Origin: Talinum fruticosum
Lineage: Eukaryota > Streptophyta > Magnoliopsida > Caryophyllales > Talinaceae
Reading direction: 5' to 3'
DNA length: 64,000 nucleotides
Assembly: GCA_021018815.1 (NCBI GenBank)
Contig: JAITYX010000003.1
Location: 3,644,501 to 3,708,500, forward strand
In this document: positions 47,410 to 58,391 of the stretch, piece after piece
How the letters are laid out: each line of letters begins with the position of its first letter
How positions within the stretch are numbered: position 1 is the stretch's first letter
Position numbers and translations under genes: made by a program
Notes under the pieces: generated by a model
Told to the model about the DNA's origin: nothing
The model's database searches: none
What the model saw: the letters and a program-made list of their open reading frames with translations, nothing else

Positions 47410-50400
47410 TAGAGGAAGTGAGAAGGGTTAGATTCTCTCTGTTTTACGGGTAACTCGGAAAAGATCAAAGGACACTGGTACCTGGACGGCGGACGTTCTC
47501 GACACATGTCGGGTGACCAACGACTCTTTTACGAGCTAGAATCATATAAAGGAGGAAAAGTTACTTTTGGAGATGACGACAAGGGTAAGATAGTGGGCAT
47601 TGGCAAGATTGGAAATGGAAGCAATCCGGTGAGCCCAGTCTACCTTGTCAAAGGGCTAAAATACAATCTACTTAGCATCTCCCGGCTATGCGACAAAGGT
47701 CAAGAGGTAAGATTCACTCAATCTAAGTGCTACATCTCGGATGAGACCACCAAAGAGATAAAGCTCTCGGGTAAGAGATCGGGTAATACTTACATCATTC
47801 CTCTTTCGACCCAAGTCAGAACCTATCTTGTTTAAAAGCATCTGTCCATGATGATTCTTGGACTTGGCATCGTAGATTAGGCCATATCAGCATGCATACT
47901 ATAAAGAAATTAGCATCTAATGGTTTAGTTAGGGGCTGACCTAAGCTGTGTTTTTGAGAAAGACAAAGTATGTGAAGCATTCACTCGAGGGAAACAAGTC
48001 AAATCTTCATTCAAATCTCTGAAGACAGTTTCCACATCCAAAGTACTTGAACAATCGCATATGGATTTATGCGGTGAAATCCCTGTGAAGAGTCTCGGAG
48101 GTAAATCTTACATACTTGTCATTATTGATGATTTTTCAAGATTTACCTGGGTATGTTTTCTCAAGCATAAAAATGAAGCCTTCAAGGAGTTCAGCAAGCT
48201 CTGTAGAAAGATTCAAGTTGAGTGTCGAAGTCAGATTCAAAAGATTCAAGCCGACCATGGAAGGGAGTTCGATTACTCGGAATTCTCGAGTTTTGTGACA
48301 AAAATGAAATCTCTCACAACTTCTCAGCACCCAGAACTCCTCAACAGAATGGAGTAGTAGAGAGAAAGAACAGAACCCTTGAAGAAATAGCAAGGACGAT
48401 GATGATTGAACACAACTTGCCTTACTTATTTACGGGCGGAGGCGATCAACACGACCAACTACACTCTCAATAGATGCCTCATCGGACCCATTCTGAAGAA
48501 AACACCCTATGAACTCTACAAAGGGAAGAACCCAAAGATTTCATATTTCGGACCTTTCGGATGTAAGTGCTTCGTTCACAACAATGGGAAGGATTATCGA
48601 GCAAGTTCGATGCTCGGTCGGACGAAGGTATTTTTCTAGGTTACTCCTCTCATAGCAAAGCTTATCGCATTTACAATAATCGTATTAACAAAGTGGAAGA
48701 AAGCATCCACGTAGTATTTGATGAGCTTGAACAGGAGAAGCCATGTGAGTCTTCATACTCGAAGCTGAAGCTTAGAAAGGATGATAACGAAGTTGAGCCT
48801 ACAAAGACTCGGACCCAACATGCTCCGAATGAAGTCGCTCGAACGAGGAAACTCGGAATGAGACAGGTTCAAGAGCGGCTCGGAACGAACAAGTCAATAA
48901 AGGAGATCACTCGGAACAAGCTTACGAAGATCAAGCCGCTCAACCCACAAACCTAGTGAATCAAAGAAGCTGGTAAAGTCTTCAAATTCACTTCCGAGTC
49001 ATCCTCAGAAAACATCATTTCGATATCAACGGTGGGGTAAGAACTCGTTCCTCTCTTCATAATCTATGTGCATTCACTTGCATTCATTTCATTAACTCGA
49101 ACCAAAAATGCACTAGAGGCCCTTAACGAACCTGAATGGGTAGAGGCCATGCAAGAGGAACTTAATCGATTCGAGAGAAACCAAGTCCGGACTCGACCAA
49201 CCGACCTTCGACCACCCGAGTTATAGGAACCAAATGGGTTTTCAAGAACAAACTGGATGAGGGTGGAGTGGTAGTCGAAACAAGGCTAGACTTGTGGCTT
49301 AGGGATATAATCAAGAAGAAGGAATTGATTGTGGGGAAACCTTTGCACTGTAGCGAGAATCGAAGCCATTAGAATTCTGTTGGCATTTGCATCCAGCATG
49401 CATATTAAATTATATCAAATGGATGTTAAGTGTGCCTTTCTCAATGGTTTTATTGAAGAAGAAGTTTATGTCGAGCGGCCTCCTGGTTTTGAAAACTCAG
49501 AATTTCCAAATCACGTTTTCAAACTTCAAAAGGCTCTCTATGGTCTTAAGCAAGCCCCTCGAGCTTGGTATGAAAGAGCGAGTAGCTTCTTGGTTCAAAA
49601 TGATTTCAAAAGAGGTCGAGATCGACAAGACTCTATTCATAAAGACCAAAGAGAAAGATTTTCTTATTGTTCAAATCTATGTTGATGATATTATTTTCGG
49701 TGCTACTAATGAATTTACGTGCGAGAATTTTACGAGTTGATGAGTCAAGAATTCCAAATGAGTATGATGGGAGAACTCAATTTCTTCCTTGGGTTGCAAA
49801 TCAAACAAGACAAAGATGGAATCTTTGTTCATCAATCAAAATACACCAAGGAACTGCTGAAGAAATATAAACTTCAAGATGCAAAGCACGCATCTACACC
49901 TATGAGCGACGACGTAAAGCTAGACTCGAGCGAGAAAGGTACAAGCAATAGATCGAAACTCTATCGAGGTATGATTGGATCTTTGCTATATCTTACTTCA
50001 AGCAGGCCGAGATATAATGTTCGAGTGTTTGTTTATGTGCAAGATTTCAAGCTAATCCAAAAGAATCACATCTCACTCTGCGGTGAAGAGAATTTTTAGA
50101 TATCTTGCAGGTACTCATAATCTAGGTGCTGTGGTATTCCGAGAGACTCGAAGCCGACTCGACTCGGGTACTCGGATGCGGACTACGCAGGATACAAAGT
50201 TGATCGAAAGAGCACATCTGGAGCTTGCCAATTTCTGGGTCAATCACTAATATCTTGGCACTCAAAGAAACAAAACTCGGTAGCTCTATCAACTGCGAAA
50301 GTCGAATACATTGCCAGCTGGAGCTTGTTGCGCTCAGATTCTTTGGATAAAACAACACTTGAAGGATCATGGACTATTCCTCAACTCAATCCCAATCAAG

Positions 50401-50626
50401 TGTGACAACCAAAGCGCAATCAGCATCACTAAGAATCCTGTCCGAGCATTCAAAAACAAAGCATATTGAGGTCGAGTATCACTTCTTACGCGATCACTCA
50501 GAAAAGGGTGATATTGAGCTTGAGTTCATTCCTACTAATCTTCAATTAGCTGATATCTTTACTAAGCCTCTTGGTGAAGATCAATTTTGTTTTATCCGGA
50601 ATGAGCTTGGTATGTTAAATGCTTAA
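47410..50626 (+). pseudogene. pol: pol, element C, broken by few frame changes
   Basis: The protease site reads HWYLDGGRSRHMSGD: the Ser after the catalytic Asp (47485) is Gly, and a following Cys is Arg. Pre-integrase is intact (47506-47835). The zinc finger is off frame, and its last Cys (47980) is a Phe codon. The core is good at 48061-48300 (MDLCGE, Asp-His-Gly near 48252). NGVVERKNRTLEE follows near 48350, and the integrase C terminus lies at 48406-48956. Reverse transcriptase is best at 49329-49685 ([34 protein letters not shown]), with YVDD at 49678-49689; the thumb is at 49719-49980. RNase H runs 50100-50626 and ends NELGMLNA. Confidence 0.88.
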
Positions 50627-51016
50627 TTATGTGTTACTTTTATGGCATAATTACGTGCTATGTGCTTTACTGTGTTGATAACAATTAGTTCGGTTGATTC
50701 GGTGATACTTGGGCTGATAGTTATTTCGTGTTTCTAAGTCACTCGAAACCTTTACGAGTCAAACTCGGACGTAGAGAAATTTGGACATCAAATTCTCTGA
50801 AGCTATCTCTAGAACAGTGGAGAGTTTCGGATTATATTTTCAAAATCTTTTTCTCTCTCTTTCTCGAGCGCTGCGATCGGATCGTAACCATAGATTTCAA
50901 ATCGCTTGTTTCTCAACCGTTGAAGGAGAACCGTCACACCGGTCTTTGGTGGCTCGATGGACAAGCTGAGTCGAACGGAGTTACTTAACGGATAGTGGAC
51001 GGGCGCGCTTATTTCC

Positions 51017-51025
51017 TATAAATAA
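51017..51025 (+). promoter_or_regulatory. Internal TATA box before ORF3, element C
   Basis: tataaataa followed by caactatccattttcatctc, 254 bases before the ORF3 ATG. A possible donor, ctcgtaagt, lies near 51155, and a pyrimidine tract runs up to the ATG, so a spliced leader is possible but unproven. Confidence 0.5.
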
Positions 51026-51270
51026 CAACTATCCATTTTCATCTCGGTATTCTAAAACTCCATCTCTCTCAAAAGAAACTTCTCGCGGAAGATTACTACG
51101 TGAACAGTCGCTCTTGATCGTCACGCAAGCGTCGAAGAAGCTCTCTCTCACTCTCTCGTAAGTTTCGATTTGCTCTCATCTTTCTCTTCTTTATTTTCTA
51201 TTTTCTTCTCTTCTACACCTCCTTCTCTCTTTCATTCGAAAAGCTTCATCTTTTCTCTCTCTCTTTCAAA

Positions 51271-52880
51271 ATGCCTAAACGCGGAAACCATCCCGACATC
51301 CGGGTTTCTCCCTCCTCCAAAAAGCCTCGCACCAACAAGCCGAAAGCTCAACCCCCTCTAAACCCGTTGTCACCCGAGCACCTTGCGCTGGACGACAAAT
51401 TCTTCCCAACAACCAAATTCTCCTGGTTGTCCAACATCCAAACCACCGGAGTCTACCATTTCTTGTGTTTCAGCGAGTTCATCTATCCTGAACTCGTTTC
51501 GGGTTTATACTCATCTCTCCCACTCGAAAATGTTCTAACCTCTCGGGTTCGGAACATTACTGTTCAGTATCAACACCTCCCTCTTTCACCGTCTGTTCAA
51601 AGTTTCTTCTCTTTTCTTGAACAGCAATCCTATCCCTTTCACTCGAAGTCGCCGACGAATTCTTTGAAAAGTACGCAAAAGAATTCCCGGGTCCGGAAAG
51701 AACTTTTCTATGACTCGGTTGAAGTCGAAGCTAGGCTTACGTGCTTTCTACTCGATGAGAACCTTCTTCTCACGAGCATTCTAGCAAGGAGAACCCCAAC
51801 TCCAAGCACCTCAAAGCCCTCTTCGATATCCCGGAGGGATACGAAGTCGACCTCTTCCCCTCCATCATTGAAGCGGATGGCCGCTGTGCCGGCTCAACTC
51901 CAAACCAAGAAGAACACCTCCCTTCCTTTCGGTGCTCTTCTCACCCTCATTTTCAAACAATTTCAAGTTCCTCTTCCCTCCGACCCTAACGCGGTGTCCG
52001 AGGCGGCCATTGTGGTTGGTAAGAAGGAACTCCGAGGGTACGGATACCAGGAAACTAACCCCGGTGTCCGGGTTCACAACTCGAACCGAGGCCCCCTTCT
52101 CCTCCTCAAACTCGTAAATCAACCCCTCTCCCTCTTCCCTCTACACCTGGTGGTGCCTCCACCTCGAGGTCCCTCCAAATCTCTCTCGCCCTCTTGTCCC
52201 CTGCTTTCATGGACAAGATCGGCTTCGTGTCTTCCGAACTCGGAGACATGCTCGGGGCTTTCAAGTCTGTCCTCCAAGGTCCGACCATCAACCAAAAGAT
52301 CGGTCGAGTCCCAAATCCGAGAGCAGCGAGTCTCTCGTGCTTGAGATGAGGGAGCTGGTCCAGGAGCGGAAGGAGCTGGTCGAGCTCCTTAGAGAGAGAC
52401 GGTCCAAGGCGGCCCGGGACCGGGATGATTCGAGACGCGTGCGAAGCGTCTTCGAGCCCGAGTCCGACCTCCTCGGACAACGGGGATGAGGAAGAAGAAG
52501 AAGAAGCTGCAGATGCGGCAGAAGATGCTCGAGGAACCTGCGGCCGAGGCAGGCCCTTCGGGCAAAGGGAAGAAGAGGCCGTGGCAACCGCCGAGGGTCA
52601 GCCTGCTCCCCAAGCTCAAATCGCTGTACTCAACTCGGACGGCGAGTCCGAGTGGGTCGAAGACCTCGCTCTTCCAGGTGAGTCGGCCAGAGCAGCCCCT
52701 TCCAGCCCTCGAGGTCCTAAGGGAAGAACCCCTCGATCCACTCTCTCCCGGTCGGCCACTCGTAGCCGAGCCCCGAGGACAATCCCGGTTCTCCCTTCGC
52801 CGCGCTCAAGCACATCGTCAAGATCGTATCGGCGCCGGCGCACCTCCGCCTCCACTCGGAAATCCCCTCCTCCGTCGTAG
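51271..52880 (+). pseudogene. ORF3, element C, best preserved
   Basis: The ATG at 51271 opens 357 codons, the longest frame of the window. Residues 1-26 are basic (MPKRGN, KKPRTNKPK), like a nuclear localisation signal. Residues 38-100 hold LALDDKFFPTTKFSWLSNIQ and FSEFIYPELVSGLY. Residues 217-240 hold SLPFGALLTLIFKQF and a PSDPN turn, and YGYQETNPGVRV is near 258-268. Residues of about 123-145 are out of register: a shifted frame gives EVADEFFEKYAKEFPG, and the break is a CTCG (51642-51645) where CTG is expected. After 52344 the coiled coil, Glu block, SEWVED patch and tail RSSTSSRSYRRRRT (to 52880) lie in the frame open from 52425. No signal peptide or transmembrane helix. Confidence 0.75.
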
Positions 52881-53305
52881 GAGCCATGCACTAAGTCACA
52901 ATTCCTCGGTGTCTCCGAATTTTCTTCTTTCAAAAATTTTTTTGTCCGGACAACTTATGTGTATTTCTTGTTCTTTTCTCCCTTCTTTTTGTTATTTTGT
53001 TTTTGCTTTGAAAGGCAAGGGGAGAAATGTAGTCGAAACTGGTTGTCTTGTTTAGGGGAATTTTTCCGCCCTTGTAATTTTTTTTTAATATTCTATGAAT
53101 TGATGCATTTCATTATTAATTTCGAGTTCTTTATTTTCCGAGTTAATGTTAAAGCATACTTTATTTTATTTTGCTCCGATATATTATATATTGCTCGATC
53201 TATTCAATACGCCTTACTCATGCGCAAACTACTCAAAATCAATCTATTTTCCTCTAACAAAGTTTTTGTTTAACTACGGAATGCCTTTCATCAAAAGGGG
53301 GAGAT
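52881..53305 (+). other. 3' UTR and polypurine tracts, element C
   Basis: No gene. Polypurine-like tracts at about 53014 (caaggggagaaa) and 53057 (aggggaatt). Terminal tract aaaagggggagat at 53293-53305, next to the LTR. Confidence 0.75.
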
Positions 53306-54879
53306 TGAAGACTCGAGACATCTGCTCAATACTTTTCCGAGTTATGCAAAAGGAATCGGGTATAACGATATCATACATATAGAGTTTTGATTCCAAGGCA
53401 TTCTCTCGTGTCTTAGAAACTCCTTTGAGTAAAATAGTATTTTCTCTAAGTGATTCGGTCTTCAATTATCTCATTTATCGCTTTCAGTAGTCTGACTCGA
53501 AAACGGGTTCTTTATTCCGAGTCCATCCTCACTCGGATTAATCGCATTTTGAATATACCAAGTATTCCACTGTTTCTTACTCGGAATCGACTTGTGGTTA
53601 TCTCGTTCTATTGTTTGCATAGTCGGCATTCGTAGTTCATTTCATACTTAGTCTATATCAAGTTAATCCTCTCGATATTCCTTATCGCACTTGATTCTTC
53701 GCTTAGACTAAGTCGGATGGAATTCCGAGTATCATGGATATTAGACTCGGAAAATTCCATTTCTTTTCCGACTCGGATAATCTATTGGTTAATTATCATA
53801 ATTATTTTATTATCTCGTGTCTAACTTTGGACCAAAGTATTTTATACTTTGAAAACCGAATTGATTTACTTTTGTAGGTTATTCATTCGAGGATACACCT
53901 TTTTCAAACTACAAAAGTAGCCGACTTCGTAACGTCAAATCACCAAAGAAATATGGCTTTTCACCTTCCGTGCTTTAGTCCCGTAAGATTGTGTCGAAGT
54001 CGTCCGCTTTCATATCCGGAAAACTGGAACGCTAAGCTTAACGGTGGTTTCCACCTCATCTTTCAAGACACAACCGATGGTTTTGGGACTTCCAAGAGAG
54101 TTGAACCGTTGTCCAACGTCCATATTTCAACGGATACTTTCCGAGTGACTCGAAAGCTCTTATCAAAGGTCACAGAGGACCCTCGGTCGACAGATGAAGA
54201 TAACGGCTACTCGCCCGGTCATCTATAAATAGAAGCCACTTCACAAGACTTGAAGATTGCCGAATCTATTATTAATACACATACTTGAGAAAAGTCATTG
54301 TATTTACTTTCAATCTTCTACTTACAACTCCCATTCTCGTAACTCATTACTTTCGAGTTGTAAGGTCTTGTACTTAGTTACAAACTCTTCTTACATTCTT
54401 TGTAAGGTCCCTTGACTAAGCCGTAAAGGTTAACTCAGCTTAGTTGTCCCTAGCTGTAAGGGTTATCTCAGCTAGGAAGTACTAGATCGGATAAGGTAAC
54501 TTCGAGTCTAGGAAAACTTGTATAGAGTTGTCCAAGGGAGCAACTCGGGTTCGATCAGCTCACGGTATTTTGTGGACTCAAAATAGTGGATTTGACTTCG
54601 TGTCCGGATTGACACGGGCCGTGGTTTTCTCGCCCTAGGAGGGTTTCCACGTAAAATCTAAAGTGTTATCCTTCCGAGTTCATTCTAGACTCGGATCGCT
54701 TTCATCGCTCTTGTTTCTTCCGATTCACCGCTTTCGAGTCCAATCTTTTCGACCTCGCTTTTAGACTCGAAACTGTCTTTGTCTCTTTTCGAGAAAAAGA
54801 GTGTGTTTTCGCAAAGAATTTTTTATCACCCTATTCACCCCCTCTAGGGTGACTCGGACTCTCCCCGAGCAAACCTTCA
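53306..54879 (+). repeat. 3' LTR of element C
   Basis: Starts tgaagactcgagac and ends caaaccttca. TATA at 54224-54231. AACGG or CCGTTG motifs at about 54039, 54108, 54133 and 54205, all within 190 bases before the TATA. Confidence 0.93.
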
Positions 54880-54990
54880 CCGGAGATCCCAGTGCTGCCA
54901 CCGCCTCGATCGTTAACATCAACCCGCTCTTACCAGCGAAGGCACACCGCTCGGTCCTCCACGTTGGCTCAGATCGCTCTATCTCCAGCC
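54880..54990 (+). pseudogene. ORF3 C-terminal end, element E
   Basis: Begins with the second ccgga and continues the ORF3 text left at 43928: gatcccagtgctgccaccgc matches 11238 onward. It codes the IPVLP-like and Ser-rich tail. It stops abruptly at about 54990, where text from the middle of a B-type ORF3 begins. Confidence 0.72.
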
Positions 54991-56623
54991 TTCAAGAGAC
55001 TGGAGTATATAATTACTTATGCTTCAGCCACTTTATCTATCTAGAACTCGTTGCTGAGTTCTATGCCAACAAATCTTTCCGTGGAGGTGTCATCACCTCA
55101 AAAGTTCAAGGTACGGTTGTTAGGATCAATCTCCCTCTTCTCCATATGCTTTTCAATGTCACCTCTCTTTTCTCAATCCCAATCATATTCCATTTTTGGA
55201 AATTGTCGATGACTTTTTCGACAAATTTGCTAAAGAAGTACCTGAGTAACGGAAAAATTTTCCGTGACTCGGATAAAGAGAAAAGTCAAATTACTTTACT
55301 ATATTCTGATGAGGACTTTCTTTGCTCACTACTCGAGCAAGGAGAACCCAAACTCCGGGGTTCTCAAGGTTCTTTTTGATATCATGGAGGGCTACGACGT
55401 AGACCTCTTTCCGTTCATCATCGAGCAAATGGCTCAAGTGCTTGCTCAATCCAAAAAATCCACTCCATTTCCTTGTCGAGCTCTTCCGACTTGTGTTTTC
55501 AAACAATTCAAGATCACCCCTCCCTCGGATCCCACTGTCGTTTCTCGCCTGCCATAGTTCTTGGCGTAAACGAACTTCCGGGTTATGGATACTAGGAGGT
55601 AAAAACTAATGTCCGAGTTCACTATTTTGAGTTGGAACCCGCCTCTCCTCCTCCCTCCGAGACTCATATTCAACCAACGACATCCATCTACCTCTGTTGG
55701 TCCCTCTACTTCTCAACCTCCTCTCTCTACTCGGAGCTTTCGCCGCCTTGGTCGAAACGCTTGCTTCGCAGCTGAGCAACTACAGTCGCTTGTTCGCTCT
55801 CTCAAGCCCATCTATCGTGGCATGGTCATTAACCAAAAGACTCGACCAATCTTAAATTCAGTAATGTTAATCTTTTATGCTTGAGTTCAACGACATTCTC
55901 AGTGAGCGAAGCATAAACGGCTTTAACTCCTTCGGGAGCAAAGGACAAAAGTTGGGCAGGACTCGTAATCCTCCGACACATCTAAGAAGTCCTCCAGACT
56001 AAGCCAACTCTACCTCTAATAAGGTAGAAGAAGAAGAAGAAGTTGAGGCTGCAGTCAAGGTAGGCGAGGCTCATCCCGAAAAGAAGAATGAGGAAGAAGA
56101 AGGAGCAAAAGACGAGGCCGCTCCAACAAAAGACCAGGGTGATATGGAACCCGAACCTGAACCGATCTCCTCGGACCTCGATCCGAGTGGGTCGAAGTTG
56201 GGGACGTTGGACAGTCCAAACCAGCTGAGTCGAAGCACCGGACCCTGCTGTCTTTCAAGAGGATGAGCCGGAGGATGATATTATCCTCGACTCGACCACC
56301 TAGGTCCGAGCCACTTCTTAACATCCCTCTCGCTACCACTGCCGCACTCTACCACCTCCTCCTGCACATATCGGCACAAGCGCATCGCTCGTCCATCCTC
56401 TTCCGGCCAACCCGCTCCACCCTCCTAATCTATTTTTGTTCCTATTTTTCTTTTAATTTGTCCAACATTAAGTGTACTTGCTTTCAAGTTTTCTTCCCTC
56501 TTTTTGCCGAAATGCTAGTGGAGAGAAAATATAGAAACCTTGATGTTATGTTTAGGGAGTTCCTCTCTTTTCTTTTTCCTTTTTGTTGTATATAGTTTTG
56601 TATATATATGAATGAATGTTATG
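54991..56623 (+). pseudogene. Second copy of D's ORF3 and 3' UTR
   Basis: Matches 24622-26244 from ttcaagagactgg to aatgaatgttatg, at roughly 93% over the first 300 bases by eye, including the ttatg before an E-type LTR. It codes TGVYNYLCFSHFIYLELV, the FFDKFAKE block in pieces, YGY near 55580, an Glu/Lys block (56020-56105), and an SDLDPSGS patch near 56170. The N terminus (about 55 residues) is absent. Polypurine-like tracts are near 56516 and 56550. Confidence 0.75.
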
Positions 56624-58136
56624 TGAAGACTCGGACTTTGCATGTATAACATTCTGAGTATTATCAAGGAATCAGTACGAACCTCATCTCTTGCAAGTTT
56701 TGACTTCATATTATTCTAAATGCTATAGAAACCTTTCGAGTGATACGTAACCTTTTCGGGTCTTACGGAATCTAGTGCATAAGTTTTCATATGTTTCGAT
56801 CGACTCAAAAAGCATACTCTTGCTCATCTTTTCACATTTGTAGTTCCGAGTCACTTAGACAACACTCGGATATATCGCATGTTCAAACACTCGGCTCTAA
56901 CTCGCTTAAACTCGAGTCCGACTTCATATTCTAAGTTCAGGTAAATTCCAAGCATTAATTCATGTCTCTTGTCAACTTGTTTTGTTTAAACTATATTTGT
57001 CTAGATCAAGTATTTTTATTCTAATATTCTCTATCTAACTTGATCTTTCTCCATATTGACTCAGATGGAATTTGAGTATAATGAATATTAGACTTAGAAA
57101 ATTCCATTTCTTTCCGACTCAAATAATTATGCACTTAATTATTGTAATTAAATTATTATCTGTGTCTAATCTTGGACCAAAGTATTCTATACTTTTAGAA
57201 CCAAAATTGATTTACTTTTGTAGGTTATTTGAACGAAGTTATACTATTTTTGAATTACAAAACTAACCGGCTTCAAGATGTCAAATCACCAGCAGACAAG
57301 GCTTTTTCTAGTTTCGATCAAGGCGCAGACACTATGTTAGGGTTGTCTGTTTCTAAAACTGAAATCTTCAACGCTAAGCTCAACGGTGGTTTCCACCTTA
57401 CTTTTCATACATCACCAGTGGATTGGGACATCCTAAGGAGTCAAGAGTCGTTGAACAACGTTCACATCTCAACGAATCTTTTCCGAGCGACTCAAAAGAA
57501 CCAAGTACAATGGTCACGAGAGGACTTCTAATCATAAGCTAGTCACAACGGCTAAGTCTGCTTGGTCATCTATAAATAGAAGCCAAATATCAAGACTTAA
57601 AGATTGCTTGGAACCATTGTCAATACACATACTTAAGCAAAACTCTTTGTATTCATATTCAATCTTCTACTTATAACTCCAACTTTGTACTTAACATCTT
57701 TTTGAGTTGTAAGGTCTTGTAATCAGTCACAACTTATCTTCTTACTTTCCGAGTAAGGGTTAACTCAGCTCGCTTGTCCCTAGCTGTAAAGGATACCTCG
57801 GTTAGGAAGTACTAGATCGGATAAGGGAATTTCGAGTCTAGGAAAACCTTGTAAGGAATTGTCTACTGGAGAAATTCTGGTTGAGTCTGTCTACTATATT
57901 TTGTGGATTCAAAATAGTGGATTTGACTTGGTGCTCGGATTAGCATTGGCCGTGGTTTTCTCGCCCTAGGAGGGTTTCCACGTAAATTCCGAGTTCATAC
58001 TTTTCCGAGTCCAATCTAGACTCGCACAATCTCAAAGTTTGTTTTAAACTTTAATCTTCCATTTATTCTTAAAATTTCTTCATCACCCTATTCACCCCCT
58101 CTAGGGTGACTTAGTCTCTCCAAGAGCAAACCTTTA
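56624..58136 (+). repeat. 3' LTR of element E
   Basis: Starts tgaagactcggac and ends aaaccttta (CA read as TA); 1513 bases. Preceded by D-type DNA, not by a polypurine tract. TATA at 57571-57578. The duplication ttatg follows at 58137-58141. Confidence 0.87.
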
Positions 58137-58391
58137 TTATGGACTATCTTTTTAAGTTTTGATATTCTTATCGTTTCGAGTTTCTTTTAGCGCTTATCTT
58201 ATCTACTCGAGAATCTGTGTTGGTTCCGATATCCGCTATTTACTTTTTAAGTCATGCTTTAATCTAGAATTTCTTTTACTTTATATTCTACATGCTCGAT
58301 ACATAAGAAAACACAGAGCACCGAAAACTTATATTTGTACTAACAAGTTTCTATCGTAAGAATGGAATATCTTTCATCAAAAGGGAGAGAT
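58137..58391 (+). other. Right part of the 3' UTR, element D
   Basis: Resumes D after element E. AT-rich, no gene. Ends in the polypurine tract aaaagggagagat (58379-58391), next to the D LTR. Confidence 0.78.

Larger units (their letters stand above)
43929..54879 (+). mobile_element. Element C, complete and probably the youngest
   Basis: 10,951 bases with near-identical LTRs of 1571 and 1574 bases, and a perfect duplication ccgga (43924-43928 and 54880-54884). It has primer site, gag, pol, ORF3 and a perfect polypurine tract. Nested in E, which is nested in D, so it is late in the stack. In a stretch of about 410 bases I see about nine LTR differences, seven of them at inferred CAG/CTG sites. 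Confidence 0.93.
26245..58136 (+). mobile_element. Element E, nested in D and hosting R and C
   Basis: LTRs at 26245-27400 and 56624-58136, flanked by a perfect ttatg duplication (26240-26244 and 58137-58141). Body pieces are 27401-28614, 38091-43928 and 54885-54990. Gag is split by R and ORF3 by C, each with a perfect duplication. The normal 3' UTR and polypurine tract of E are missing. In their place stands a second copy of D's ORF3 and 3' UTR (54991-56623). Confidence 0.78.

Noticed and set aside
51271..52344. ORF3 of element C as one intact 357-codon gene
   Set aside because: The middle part is out of register with other copies, and the conserved C terminus lies in another frame after 52344.
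51271..52880. Retroviral envelope gene
   Set aside because: Position fits, but no signal peptide, transmembrane helix or cleavage site is visible in any copy.
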